Assembly: GCA_032164245.1 (NCBI GenBank) | Contig: JAVMKO010000009.1 | Span: 80,299,212-80,363,211 of the forward strand | Length of the DNA: 64,000 bases | Reading direction: 5' to 3' | Origin: Sternotherus odoratus | Lineage: Eukaryota; Chordata; Testudines; Kinosternidae | Shown: positions 9,831 through 21,459 of the stretch, in pieces | Position numbering within the stretch: position 1 is the stretch's first letter | Layout of the letters: the number at the start of each line of letters is the position of its first letter | Notes under the pieces: generated by a model | Told to the model about the DNA's origin: nothing | What the model saw: the letters and a program-made list of their open reading frames with translations, nothing else | The model's database searches: none | Position numbers and translations under genes: made by a program

Positions 9831-12114
9831 GAAGGTGAAAGGACTCTTCCCCAATCAGCCCTACAGCTGGCTAGATGCTGTGGCGGGAAATAAAACATAT
9901 CTCAGTTTGCTGCCCTATTCACGGGACCTCACTAACTCCCCAGAGGAATGTTGCGATATTTCCTCTTCTGTTGCTATGTTCCTGGGGAACTGTCCATCTA
10001 CAGCACTCTTCTCTGAAAATCGCCTGGTGTCAGTGCTGAATTTCAGCGTTAGAAGCACTGATAATACGGAGCACCAAAGGGCCATGACCATGTATTCATC
10101 CCCACCCAGGTCTGAGGAACCGGCTGTTAAAGTCTGCCACAACACTTACCAAACATCACACACTGAGGCATACCTTCCCCATTACACCCCTGGCCATTGC
10201 CCCTCTAATGTCAGCAGAAGTTATTGGTGGTTGTGTATTTGTTGAGAAAGGTAAAGAATTGGATACTGTTGCAGGTTGGGTCCGTTTCATCAAAGGGGAC
10301 CATGGATAGAATAGACAGGAATTGGGTTTGTTTTACTGATGTGTTACACACTTACTCCAATTTGCATTTGAATGTTGTTTTCTAGTTCTAGTGGCAGTGT
10401 CCACTATACACATACAAACACAAACAAAAATCCCCACCAACCAGGGACGTTGGGAACTAGCTATCCAGTGACAAGCTGTGACAGATGACGCTAAACCAAC
10501 AGCTGAACCAGCACTCAGATCAAGTAAATGTCAATTAATTCCCCACCCCTTGACTGTGCCTAATTATCAGATTAGAATAGGCTAGGGAAGATTAAAGAGT
10601 TAATTCACCCATTAATGCAGAGGCTAAAAGGCAGCACAGGAAGGAAGTGGCGGGTTAGCAGAGTCAGCACCAAGAAGGATCTCTGAGTGGAGAGACCTCT
10701 TCCATCTCCTTGGCAGAGGAGAAACAGAGGTTGTCAAGGATGTGGTATATGTCTCAGTGGGAAGAGCCAGGTGAATAAACTAGACGGTGGTGTTTAACAA
10801 CACCACCCCTCTGAACAGTCTGTGTAGACAGAGAAGACTGGAGAGGGAGCTTACTCTGTTGTACCCGGAACATAAAGCCTAGAATGAAAACCTGATAGGT
10901 AATGACCAAAAACTGTTGTCGTCTGATGGCCGTTCAATGGGGTTTGAGCTTGGTCTTTTTCAGTCCAGTCCCCAGTAAATAAATATCTACAACCTAAAAT
11001 TACCGACACCTTACATGGATATTATTTGGCCACCTCAGCAGAGAGGCCAAAGACTTAGGGATTTACCCATAACCCATTAAAATCAGAGGGAGTCTTTCCA
11101 TTAACTTATATGGGCTGTGGATCAAGCCCTGAATGAACTTAGAGTGTAATATCTTAGAGAGGATTCATGGAAGAAAAAGATAAGAGTATTTCCAATGCTC
11201 CCGTGATGGCTGGATTCCAGGGAGTAAAGGGGGTTGTTCTTCTTTTTTTAAACTCCCTTGACTATCATTCTGTTTTCCCTAGCCAGGCGAATACTGATGG
11301 CCATATCATAAATTCAAAGATTAGACTAGAGGTAAAATTTTCAAAAGCACCTACACTTAATGTAAAATCATTGACTTTCAAAGAAACTTTGGCTCATTAG
11401 AGCTGGTTGGAAAACTGATTTTCCATCCTGCAAAATATTTAATGACTTTTTAAAAAAATAAGAAGGGGGAAAAAAATAGATCAGCCCAAATCAGGATAGA
11501 AAAGCCAACATTTTGAAATTTTCTGTGAAACAAAATTAGAGGGGAAAAAATATGTTGGAGTCAATTGAGACATTTAATTTCAATACATGTTTCATTTTGA
11601 TTTGAGCCTTTAAAACACTTTTTCTCTATATAAAAAAATATAAAATTACAAATATTTTTTTTCTTTCCAGACAGCCTGTTCTGGCCTCTTCTAAAACATT
11701 TTTTTACAGATTTTTAATGGAATTTTGTGTGAATGTAGACGATTTCTCAAAAAATAGCGGTTTATTAATTGAAATGGTATTTTTCCAACAGAAAACTGTT
11801 CTGAGGACAATTTTCCAATGAACTCTACTTCTCCTACACAGGAACCTTAGTAAAATGAAGACTTTTATATAAGTATTTAAATGTGAATTGTGGTAGAAAG
11901 GAATTATTTTAAGAGTCAAAGCCAATAAATCGGAGTAAAAAGAGTTTACAAAATAATATTAAAAAAAACCAAAACACAAAAATAACTCCAAGTGAATATG
12001 TCGCTGTTTTAATCTTTTGTGAACTTCGAGGAAAGTTCAACAATTCTGTAGGGCTGTCACAATGCTAGCTGTTTAGGCACCAGTCCTCACTATTTTAAAC
12101 CCTTACCCTGCAAA
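9831..12114. other. Intergenic sequence with an unassigned 136-codon frame
   Basis: The open frame at 9835-10245 (+) has no domain I recognise and is within chance expectation for this composition. A short palindromic repeat lies at 11060-11135 (cccattaaaatcagagggag against cttatatgggctgtggatca). The segment 10640-10990 ends in ccagtaaataaatatctaca and could be a decayed repeat, not assigned. Confidence 0.5.
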
Positions 12115-12182
12115 GACTCATGCATATACTTAACTGTAAGCACATGAATAGTCCCACATGAATAGTCCCATTGAAGTCAGGG
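12115..12182. repeat. Palindromic 'atgcttaac' repeat copy
   Basis: gactcatgcatatacttaac, then two copies of acatgaatagtccca in tandem, then ttgaagtcaggggacta. Related to the copies at 2230, 19935 and 21180. Confidence 0.5.
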
Positions 12183-12190
12183 GACTAGGT

Positions 12191-12530
12191 CAGCAGTTCT
12201 CAAAGTGTGGGTCGGGACCTCCAAATTGGGTCACAACTTCGTTTTAATGGGGTTGCCAGGGCTGGCATTAGACTTGCTGGGAAGCCCAGTCCACACCATC
12301 CGAGGCCAAAGCCGAATCCCGAGGGCTCCAGCCTGGGGTGGTGGGGCTCAGGCTGCAGGTCCCCCGCCCAAGGCTGGAACTCTTGATCGTCGACTTTGGC
12401 CCACCTGCATGGGACAACGGAGCTCGGGCTTTGTCCCCCATCTCCTCCCCATCTGAGGACTCCTGGGGTCATGTAGTGACTTTTGTTGTCAGAAGTGGGG
12501 TCACAGTGCAGTGAGGTTTGAGAACCCCTG
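12191..12530. mobile_element. Non-autonomous hAT-like element (340 bp)
   Basis: The left end cagcagttctcaaagtgtgg and right end gaggtttgagaacccctg are hAT-type inverted repeats. The flanks gactaggt and ggctagat match at 6 of 8 positions, consistent with an aged 8-bp target duplication. The interior is GC-rich with no transposase, so the open frames of 83-90 codons here are not genes. Confidence 0.82.
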
Positions 12531-14199
12531 GGCTAGATTAACTGACGTCAATGGGACTCTCATGTAGTCAAAGTCTAAGCACGTGTGTACGTCTTTGAAG
12601 AATATCAGGGTCTTCCTTTAGAACCATAAAGCAAAAAGTACTGCGGTTGAGCCCTTCTTCGTGTCTTTGGGATACAGAAAGAAGGCCGCGAACATTTTAT
12701 AAGTTAGGAATATCAAATCTTGACTCCCCTCTGTTGGCTGGAGAACTCATGGGAGTTGACTGTTTAAAACTCACTGGCCTTGTCTGCATTAGTGAAATTA
12801 CCCACTCCTTTAACATATAACTTTTTCTAGCCCTTGGTGTGTAACTTCTACAGATTTAAACTCAGTCAAGCATTGCTCAAGTGGGGATCAGTAGCTCTGA
12901 GAGAGCCTGGCTTGCATTTTACCTCAGAATTTGGCCCATACGTCCAAATAAGTCCTATCTATCTAAATTTAGAGGGGGTCCTCAATGTAATAACATATAC
13001 ACTGAGGGGATGGGATGAGGGAGGGATACCATACAAAAGCCACGTGATTGAGCATTTAAGTTCAAAGTGCAAAACACAAGACCAGAAACAGTGGACATAA
13101 TAACAGGTAAGCAGAGGTACTGCTAAATTACAGCACCAAAATGTGTCATTAACTGTTCATATAGGGATCTGAAGAGAAATATGGAGAAGGCAATATTGAA
13201 AATAACTGGGGTGATATAACGCTGAGTAAGAGGCATTCGTTGTTCTTTGGCCCAGTAGAAAGGAGATGCCTAGATTACGTCAATAAAATTGCTAAACTCA
13301 TACATGTCCTTTACTGCCTGCTGCATCAAGTGTTAGTAAATATGACCTACACAGCCTACTCCAGATGTATCAGTATCAAAAGTCTTCAGTGGAGTTACAC
13401 CAGGAACAAATCTCTCTCTTTTGTCTTTAAAAGATTTAGATGAACACCACAGCTGCAATTGATTAAATAAGCATTTGTCTGGAATGTCGAAGGTGGGTAT
13501 AGCTTTGTATTACTTTTCACAGACCATGATGGCTGTAATGCTCTTCTCCCTTAGTCAAGTGGAGACAGGAAAAGATGTAAATACCTGTTCCTAAGATTCA
13601 GCTGTTTACACATGCTACCCTTTTCTAGTGTGATAAATGAGATGTGGTGATCTCCGCAGAACAAGCAGGTGGGGCCCCAAAAAATTAATGGCAAATCCTT
13701 AAAAATGAATGGCAAATCCTTAATTTACATTAGCAAATTATACACAAGAGCCATGGAAGTGTATGTCTCTTTCAATGCCAACATTTAAAACCATACCTAG
13801 GTTTTAATACATCATCTATTTTTTATTTTCTCTTTTATGGCCACTTTAAACATGGGGAAATGTCTAATCTATAAGGATTTTTGTCATTTAAATTAACGGC
13901 GCAGATCAATTAAAAAGTGCGAATTGCATGTATGTTTGTCCATACTTTTTTTTTAACACCGTTTTTCTTTTCTGAACCCAGACTCCAGGCCAGCCTCCTA
14001 GCCTAGTTTTCCTTCGTGCCTTATTGTCTATTCTGTTCAGCTATTTAAAAAATGTTGAATATCAACAATGGCTTTCAGTAGTGTATTGTCAACTTTTGTA
14101 TGAAGCAATCTTGGTTGAATGAGAAGATCCCAGAGCTTATAGTTGTATCTACTGTGCTGCACTGGGTTTTTGCTTGAATGTGTGTGACTGATAACGGGA

Positions 14200-14620
14200 C
14201 AAATTTCTACCTTCGTTATTACATTTCAGCTACATAATTCATTTGCCAAAATCTTTTAGGAAATATCTTTATAGCAAATTGCGCGAGACATCAGGTAAGT
14301 GCTTGCGATGTAAACATAAGTAAAGATCCAGGAGCTGCGTTGTCCGACTTGTTTATTAATTGTAGAACTGTTTCTGCTAGCTTGTTTTACAGACTTGCTT
14401 TTTCCTGTGTAGCTGTGTGTTCTGGGGCCGCTATTGAATGTGTATGTTGCTGTGCAGACATTTGGATTGGATCATCATTACACTTAGTCTAAAAGCAATC
14501 GTTTGTTTTTAAACTAGGGGCAAATGGTTTCATATGTGAGCACAGTTTATGCATTTTCAAAGTAATAAACCTTTGTCTGGACTTACTGTTCATATTTGAT
14601 CACTTAGTGGCTTTTACATC
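14200..14620. promoter_or_regulatory. Candidate conserved non-coding block
   Basis: Repeat-free, AT-rich but with several CG dinucleotides. It contains agcaaattgcgcgagacatc, cttgtttattaattgtag, ggattggatcatcattacac and cctttgtctgg (SOX-like). Identification as regulatory DNA is a guess from texture. Confidence 0.2.
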
Positions 14621-15581
14621 CAGAATATAAAATTTAATGCCTACACTATCCCCTTTTTATTCTACTAGAGGTTAGATTCCACAGTCTGATGTTTCTCAGT
14701 TATTGAACACATGGGAAAACTACCATTTTTCATTGCTTTTGCTAAACAAATGTTTATCGTTAAGTGGCAGCTGATTTTCTATCCTCTGTTTTCAGACAAT
14801 CCAGATAAAGCAGGAAAGGTCATCTGCAGTGTCCAGTTTCTGCAGGTGCTTAGGTTAACAGGTGTCATGGCAGGTAAAACAGAAGCAGCTCTGCCCCCTC
14901 CCCTCGCCCCCACTCCCTCTCATTTGTTGACCGTTAATGTGACTTTGGTTGGAATCAATTTGTAAGATTCTTTTCCAGAATGATTTATCTAAATGAGATG
15001 AAGTTCATGACACAGTGCTAGAGGCCTGATCGTGCAGGGCTCACTTAGGCAAATCTTCTATTCAAGCCATTGGCAGTTTTCTCTAAGCGAGGGCAGGATC
15101 AAAAAATAGGGGAGAATGCATGAATGATCCATAGCATGTTGCACATATTGTAATTTTTACTGTGAGTGCAAGTTCTGTCACATTAGAAGAAAGAGACTTA
15201 GGATAGTTTCATAAAGACAACAAAGTATTGAAAACAAAGAATCAAAACATAATTGCTTCTGGATGTTGAAAGGAGAAGTAACAGTAATTAAAATCAGAAG
15301 AGATCCCATCTTTCAGATTCCAGAAAAAATAAACTGAATTAAAGCTGGCATGATAGCAAAGCAATATCATTAAGCCTAGCGGTGGAATATCTCTGTGGAA
15401 GAATTGCACAATGTCCTGTTTGACACGGAGTTGTCAGTTTCCCACTAATTCATCTGCCTGTCTCTTTGTCCCAGATCCTGGACTCTTTTCAGTGTTTGTG
15501 TCTGCTTTGTCTGTACAGTGTCTGCAGACCAACAATCACCATTAAATACTTTGCAATTAAATGATATATACATGCATAAGC

Positions 15582-15612
<31 letters not shown>
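15582..15612. repeat. A-rich (AAAAG)n microsatellite
   Basis: An A9 run followed by gaaaa repeated and a final A-run. It creates lysine-rich spurious frames. Confidence 0.9.
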
Positions 15613-15613
<1 letters not shown>

Positions 15614-17179
15614 GACAATATACAATATTTTGTTTGTACAACCAATAGTATGCAACTTCTGCAATATAAATGTAATGTAAACCTTATACAGGAGCATTTA
15701 TGACATTGCAACTCTGCCAAAACAAATTAAACATTGTAATGGAACTGTTGCAAAAGGTCTCAAGATACAATACTATCTCTGTAAAAAAATAAAAAATGCT
15801 GTTCTCTTTGGAAATGAAAACTCTAGTTAAGAATAAAAAGGTAATATTGACAGTATAGTCTATACTCTGATAATGAACAGTCACATCATCAGTCGCTAAA
15901 GCAAAATTTTAGTAATGAAATTCTGCTTTATATAATAATTAATCATTACCCCTTAAGAATTTCAAAGGCCGATATTAACTAATTCATATACTCTTTATTA
16001 ATATGCCTAGTCCTACCACGGTTGCTGTCAAAACAAACAGACGTACTGTACAATACCACGGCAAAAAATATTTATACTTGAGTGAGAAAATGGTTTTCAT
16101 ATAGAGTATTCACAGCTACTGCAGATAATGTGGTTGAGTTAGAAATAGAGCCAAATTAAATCAGAGAGTAATAATCAATGTTGTGGAGAATTTGTGAAAA
16201 AGAATTAAATCTTCAACTGTTTGCCATTTGAATGGCTTTATATAAAGCGTCTTTCATTTAAAAAAAACACATCTGTCTTTTATAACTTTACTTTCCAGTC
16301 TTCGTGCTACATGAAGGCAGACTCAAGACTGAGAAAGACTGAGGGGAATATTGGAGGAAAATCGGAGGAAAATGCGAGAGAGACATGAATGTGCAGGTAC
16401 ACTATCCACTGCATTTGTGACATTTTTAAAACACACACACTATTCTTTGTGTAAGCAGACCTGAAAATGCTGTCAAACTGACAAGTTCATTTTTATACCT
16501 ACTCTAAAAAGGACTTTTTGCATTTAATTAGCTAACTATTGATGCAAATGTTTTAGCACTTTAAAGTTTTGCTGGTGACTTTATGGAGGTCCAGAGTTCA
16601 CTCTAGATCTATGACTTTATCTTGCATACCATAATTGTATTTAGGGGCAGGCTTTTCAGGGATATGCTGATTTCAATAGATGACGGGACACACCTTATCA
16701 TGTGCATAGGATCAGAATTTGCCTCTTTTTAGGTGTCCTGTGCCTGGTGTCACCGAAAATACTGAAAGGGTTAACTTGGGGCACAGTTACCTATTTAGTT
16801 GCATATCAAGACTTTCATTTTCTTGCAGTAAAATTCTGTATTGAAAATAGAAGCTTTCATCACAGAGAGACTCTCTTATGCTCTTTGCCTAGTGCCCATG
16901 AGCTGCTCAAGTCGTGAGGGCAATAGCTACATCTAAGGGTGAAATTCTCTTTTCCAATGGATACTTGGCATCTCTGAACAAGGCAGCGAATTAGGCATAG
17001 GAGGAGCAGACCATGTTCTCCTCGCTGAATGAGTGATCCTCGGTATTCTCTCTCCATCTTCATTTTGGGCCCTGTACTGCCGTCGCTTCCCATCCAGTGA
17101 TGCCAAGTGACTGCTTCGCATAGCTATAGTAATTTCCATTCAAGGCTCCCTCACAAACGTAAACAAGTCTAACCTCTCC

Positions 17180-17320
17180 ATTTGTGGGAGATCAAAATTA
17201 TTATCTCCATTGTACAGCTGGAGAAACTGAGGCCCACTTGGTGACTTGCTCAAGGTCCTGGGTCATGCAGCCAGCTTGGCAGAGTTAGGAAGGTTGGTTC
17301 TAACCACTAAGGATTGCTCC
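17180..17320 (-). mobile_element. MIR-type SINE, antisense
   Basis: Contains tatctccattgtacagctgg followed by agaaactgaggcccacttgg and cttgctcaaggtcctgggtc, the reverse complement of the MIR core and tRNA-related part. Confidence 0.75.
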
Positions 17321-17398
17321 CATTCTGGGGGAGATGTACGTGTGGATCAAAGTCAGTAGCACATTGTCATCCAGAATTGGGAAATTTTTAGCGCTAGC

Positions 17399-17554
17399 CA
17401 GTGCTTCTCTATCCTGGGAAATTTCTCCAAATCTGGGAATTTTTGAGTAAAATGTTTCACCTTGGGAAATTGCAGGGCAAATTGGGAATCTGCAGGGCAC
17501 ATGCTGTTAAAAACTCCCAGATTTGGGGAAATTTCCTAGGATATAGAAGCACTG
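17399..17554. mobile_element. Short MITE with about 45-bp imperfect inverted arms
   Basis: cagtgcttctctatcctggg, then aaatttctccaaatctggga, on the left pairs with tcccagatttggggaaattt, then cctaggatatagaagcactg, on the right. The loop contains further gggaaattgc repeats. No convincing target duplication; family unknown to me. Confidence 0.7.
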
Positions 17555-17831
17555 CAGGAGGCATGCTTTGGCCAAAAACGATCGTCTTTCCTCAGAGGGC
17601 CAGCACTGCCCTGGGACCATGCACAGACCCCCATGGATATTTATGTACCCTATTCAGCAGGGCTTAGTCAGACAAAACAACTCCCCTATTGGCTTCAATG
17701 GGAGTTTAGAGGGAATAAGGAGTGCTGAGTAGCACCCTCTTTTATCTTGCATGATTAAAGCAGTTGCTTCCTGCTGAGGGATCATGAAAGCACGTTACAA
17801 GCTGCCCAGGGCTCAGTCATGCAGTATTTAC

Positions 17832-17962
17832 GCATAGGTGCTGGAACCAGGGGTGCTGAGGGAGCTGCCGCACCCCCTGGCTTGAAGTGGTTTCCATTAT
17901 ATACAAGGTTTACAGTCTGGTTCAATGGCTTTCAGCACCCCCCACTATACACTCCTGTGCTT
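17832..17962. mobile_element. Short hAT-like MITE ('aggtgctggaaccaggggtg' family)
   Basis: taggtgctggaaccaggggt, then gctgccgcaccccctggctt, then a ggttcaatggctttcagcac tail. I recall this as a frequent turtle repeat. The ends are only weakly inverted here. Confidence 0.55.
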
Positions 17963-18109
17963 AAGTTTATGTAACCATGTACCTGCCAGGATCTTATATA
18001 CATGAGGGAGGAAATACTTTCCCCACTAAATGCAATCAGCTTTCCTGTTGTATGAGAGGAGCCTAGAGATTGGAAATGTGAGGGGCACTGTAGCATTCTG
18101 GGTATGTGG

Positions 18110-18290
18110 CATGCCACAGAACATGACTAGTTACTTAATGGCTCCGTGCCTCAGTTTATCCCACTGTAAAATGGGGATTGATACATTTTTCTGTATTTCA
18201 TGGTGCATTCTGAGGCTTAACAGTTTGCAAAGGACTTTGGGACTCTCAGTTAGAGCGTACAAAGCATTATTACTATTATTTATTTGTCCG
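18110..18290 (+). mobile_element. MIR-type SINE
   Basis: Contains ccgtgcctcagtttatccca followed by ctgtaaaatggggattgata and aggactttgggactctcag, a MIR in forward orientation running into an A/T-rich tail. Confidence 0.75.
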
Positions 18291-18389
18291 TTTACTATGG
18301 TCTCATTACTTTTTTTTCCTGCAAAGAATTAACTGGAAAACTGTTCTCGATTTGTCCGCTACTTTGAGGCACTTTGAGGCACTTGAAAA

Positions 18390-18513
18390 TAAAGTGACCA
18401 GACATCAAGTGTGAAAAATGGGGAGGGGGGAGACGGGTATTAGGAGCCAATATAAGAAAAAGACCCCAAAAATCATGACTCTCTCTATAAAATAGGAACA
18501 TCCAGTCACCCTA
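18390..18513. mobile_element. 124-bp hAT-like MITE, diverged copy
   Basis: Ends taaagtgaccagac and ccagtcaccct-a, in the opposite orientation to the copy at 20664-20787 and the same length. The flanks cttgaaaa and tttgaaag match at 6 of 8 positions. Confidence 0.75.
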
Positions 18514-19029
18514 TTTGAAAGTCACTTATTGCTATTTACGACCCTATATATATTGGCCATGTTTGGTAGAGTGAGTCTCTGGAGATCCCACTCCCAGAAA
18601 CCTCCATGTAAATCACAGGAACAAATGTGGTGGAAGTTCCGCTACTCACGTAAGGAGTTTCCACTGAAACTTGCAAGGCCAGCCTAGAAATTTCAGAGGG
18701 GGGGGGGGAACTCAGTGCTACAGGCCAACTCTTCAGCTGATTTAAATACTCGTCGCTCTGTTGACTTCAGTTGAATTATGACAATTTACATCAGCTGAGG
18801 ATTTAGCTCTACCTGTTTCCATTTCTTTTCATTCTTAATGTTGCAACCTCAAAAAGGAATTCTACATGCTGTGATATTTTGTCCCCTTCCACACCCTCCA
18901 ACATGGTGTGGTAGGAGGAGCAACCAGCTACCATATTGTCCTTCCCATGTGTCTGGTCAAGGTTACTATTTTGCTATTCTGACATACCATCCATTATCCC
19001 GCCAGCAGACAGATACTGGACCTCAAGTT

Positions 19030-19400
19030 TTCTTATAAAATAAGAAACTGAGTTTAATTAAACCATCAGTAACGTGGACCTAATTATTTCAGACAGTATT
19101 TAATTAATGTTTCTAGGATACCTAATGTAATTAAGGTTCCTTTAATAAGACCTTCTGTGACATTAAAATAGATGACCTTTATCTTCCTTATCAACTTCAG
19201 TCTGACACCTCCGATTTGTCATTTTCACCAAAAGGTGTAGTTTGATTAAATAGAACAGACCCTAAAATTAATCTAGCAAATTATACTTGTTTGTTTCTTT
19301 TTTCCCCCCTCAAAGACTAATAAGGGAAGCCTTTTAATTAGCGGTGTAGCTACAAATGTTCGTTCTAGAGTTTTACTTTTTTTTTTAAGTGTTTCTTTTG
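19030..19400. promoter_or_regulatory. Candidate enhancer rich in homeodomain sites
   Basis: Five TAATTA cores (19055, 19081, 19101, 19128 and 19335) fall within about 290 bp, the last as ttttaattagcggtgtagc. The block is free of recognisable repeats. Clustered homeodomain cores suggest a developmental enhancer or conserved element; AT-richness alone could produce some of them. Confidence 0.3.
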
Positions 19401-19934
19401 TATGTCAGTTTTTTTAAGACCCAAGCCTAGAGCAAGGATACTTTATTAATCATGGTGAAGGACCGGTGTTTAAGATATAGACAAATAACGATCAGTTCTT
19501 TAGAGTAGCAGACTACTGATTGTTTAAGAGTGTACAGTATAAGACATTTGATTTCTTCTGATTATAAACTATTCTAAATATAAAAAATAAATCACAATAC
19601 GCATGCGAGTCAATACAAGCTGCATGTCAAATTGTTGCATTGGCCTAAACTTGTCTTTCCTTAAACTGTGGGTTCTTTTCTCCCCACTCTCATCCTCTTT
19701 TTGTTTCCTTTAAATGGCTAGTGACTGGCAGAACTCGGGGCCTGGTGGGAGGGTGTTGGTCACATGAATATATGGACAATAGCTAGAGGCAAAAAAAAGT
19801 TTGGTTACAAGGGTAATTTAAATCCACTGGGTACACCAGCCATCTGCTCTTCATCCCCTCTCCCCGGAGAGTGATTACACCTCTATGTCAAAAGCAAGGA
19901 AATGCAAACAGAGGCGCCATTAACTGTAAAAGCA

Positions 19935-20015
19935 TGTCTATGTCCCATTTAATTCACTGGGATTTAAGCACATGCTTAAAGTTAGGCACATACTTAAGTG
20001 TTTTGCTGAGATTCA
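19935..20015. repeat. Palindromic 'atgcttaac' repeat copy
   Basis: tttaagcacatgcttaaagt followed by taggcacatacttaagtg and ttttgctgag, matching the copy at 21180-21312. Confidence 0.55.
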
Positions 20016-20429
20016 TAATCCTCCTGCTACCTTAGGTCAACAGATCAGTTGACATTAGTTGAAGGGACGGACAGGTGGCAGAAGGTCTGAATAATGAGGA
20101 TTAGAAGTTAGTCAAGGGGAATGCAACACCTAAAATGAGTGTGTACCATGGGCAAGGTGGACTCCAGTGCTTCTGCTTTACCCTGCTACAATGGGTTCAA
20201 GACTGGCGCCTCTTGCTGTAGGTGGCCTACACTGAAGGAACAATGGCTTGTTCCTCTTCAAAGTTATTCTTGACGTGCTGATGCCCACACACCACAAATC
20301 TAGGACTTTCTGCTTTGCATAAGAAGGACACCACCATGGTTCCTGTGTAGATGAGCCAAAGCAAATTGTCTCTGCACCTGGAAAAGTGTTAATAGCTGGT
20401 CAAAAATTCCATCCAAATTTCATGATTGG

Positions 20430-20520
20430 TTTTGGGTTTTTTTGTTTATTTCTTTTTTTGGTTTGGTTTGGTTTGGGGTTTTTTGTTGTTGGTTTTTGTT
20501 TTTGTTTTGGAGGGAAATGG
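20430..20520. repeat. GT-rich low-complexity tract
   Basis: Runs of gtttt, ggttt and gtttg in a T/G-only stretch. It makes spurious lysine/proline- and phenylalanine-rich frames. Confidence 0.8.
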
Positions 20521-20663
20521 GTAATCAAAAAGGCATATTTTGTATGAAAAAAAATCATCAAAACTTTGGAATTTGGAAAATTTCCACCAGTCCAATAGCT
20601 GGGGGGGGGGAGGAGGAGAGGAATCTTGAAATTTTCATCCAAACTGTTCAGGGGGGTTCCACC

Positions 20664-20787
20664 TAGGGTGACCAGATGTCCCGATTTTATAGGGACAGTC
20701 CCGATTTTTGGGTCTTTTTCTTATATAGACTCCTATTACCCCCCAACCCCTGTCCCGATTTTTCACACTTGCTGTCTGGTCACCCTA
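20664..20787. mobile_element. 124-bp hAT-like MITE with intact ends
   Basis: tagggtgaccagatgtcccg at the left and gtctggtcaccct-a at the right are inverted repeats. The exact 8-bp duplication gttccacc (20656-20663 and 20788-20795) marks hAT transposition. The interior repeats tcccgattttatagggacag and tcccgattttt. A diverged copy lies at 18390-18513. Confidence 0.88.
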
Positions 20788-21179
20788 GTTCCACCAAAAG
20801 TTGAATTTTCAGTTAAAATTTTAATTCAAAATCCAAAATTAGAAAAAATCTGCTGTGTCTTTCATGACAAGAAGAAGAAAATGAGAAAAGCCACTGTGGG
20901 GAAGGGAAATGAATTTGTGATGTTCTCCGCTCCCCTGCTACTCTGAAAGAAAGAGGAACAAAGGCCTACTACCCGGGCAAATGCTGAGCTGGAATGTCTT
21001 TGCTTTGTTTTCAGGGGAGAATTTACTGAAGAGAGGGGTTTGCTAGTTGATGCTTTTATTCAGTTTGCAGGAGCTTAGTGCCCAGCAAATTAGCTGGAAG
21101 AACAGATGTTAGGTGGGTTAATGAGTACTGCACAGCAGATTTCAGACATGGTCTTCCATGAAAAGGAACAGAGTTTTCC

Positions 21180-21312
21180 TAGGCCCCAGTCCCACAAAGG
21201 ATTTAAGCTCATGCTTAACTTTAAGCATGTGAGTAATTCCCCTGAAGTCTTTGGACCAACTTACATGCTTAAAGTTTAACAAGTGAAGTGCTTTTGCTGA
21301 ATCAGGGCCCTA
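21180..21312. repeat. Palindromic 'atgcttaac' repeat, best copy
   Basis: ccccagtcccacaaaggatt, taagctcatgcttaacttta and agcatgtgagtaattcccct on one side mirror cttacatgcttaaagttta, agtgcttttgctgaatcagg and gcccta on the other. It looks like an old palindromic transposon. Confidence 0.65.
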
Positions 21313-21377
21313 GGCAAAGAGCAGGGTAGAGAGTTTCCTGAGCTGTTCTTGTCCGTTGTGGTGATAATGCTGAATGA

Positions 21378-21459
21378 AACAAAATCTTGTGGCACCTTAA
21401 AGACTAACTATAAAGTTTTGAAGCATGAGCTTTCGTGGGCTAACACGGCTACCTCTCTG
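21378..21459. mobile_element. Short chimeric SINE insertion with 12-bp target duplication
   Basis: Flanked by aatgctgaatga at 21366-21377 and 21460-21471. Contains cttgtggcaccttaaagact and catgagctttcgtgggc in + orientation, followed by ctaacacggctacctctctg, which is the SINE head in reverse complement. The body is thus a snap-back fusion of middle and inverted head. Confidence 0.82.

Larger units (their letters stand above)
12539..17170. other. Intergenic sequence, mostly unique, no gene seen
   Basis: AT-rich, few repeats, and no open frame with recognisable similarity. It contains an (AAAAG)n run at 15582-15612. The block 14200-14620 is listed separately as a regulatory candidate. Confidence 0.5.
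18522..20400. other. Intergenic sequence, no gene seen
   Basis: No coding similarity. Contains the candidate regulatory block 19030-19400 and a palindromic repeat copy at 19935-20015. Confidence 0.5.

Noticed and set aside
9835..10245. 136-codon + strand frame
   Set aside because: No recognisable domain, overlapped by a 76-codon antisense frame, within chance length for the region.
10640..10990. Possible solo LTR ending in ccagtaaataaatatct
   Set aside because: No TG...CA ends, no target duplication and no second copy in the window; not enough to call.
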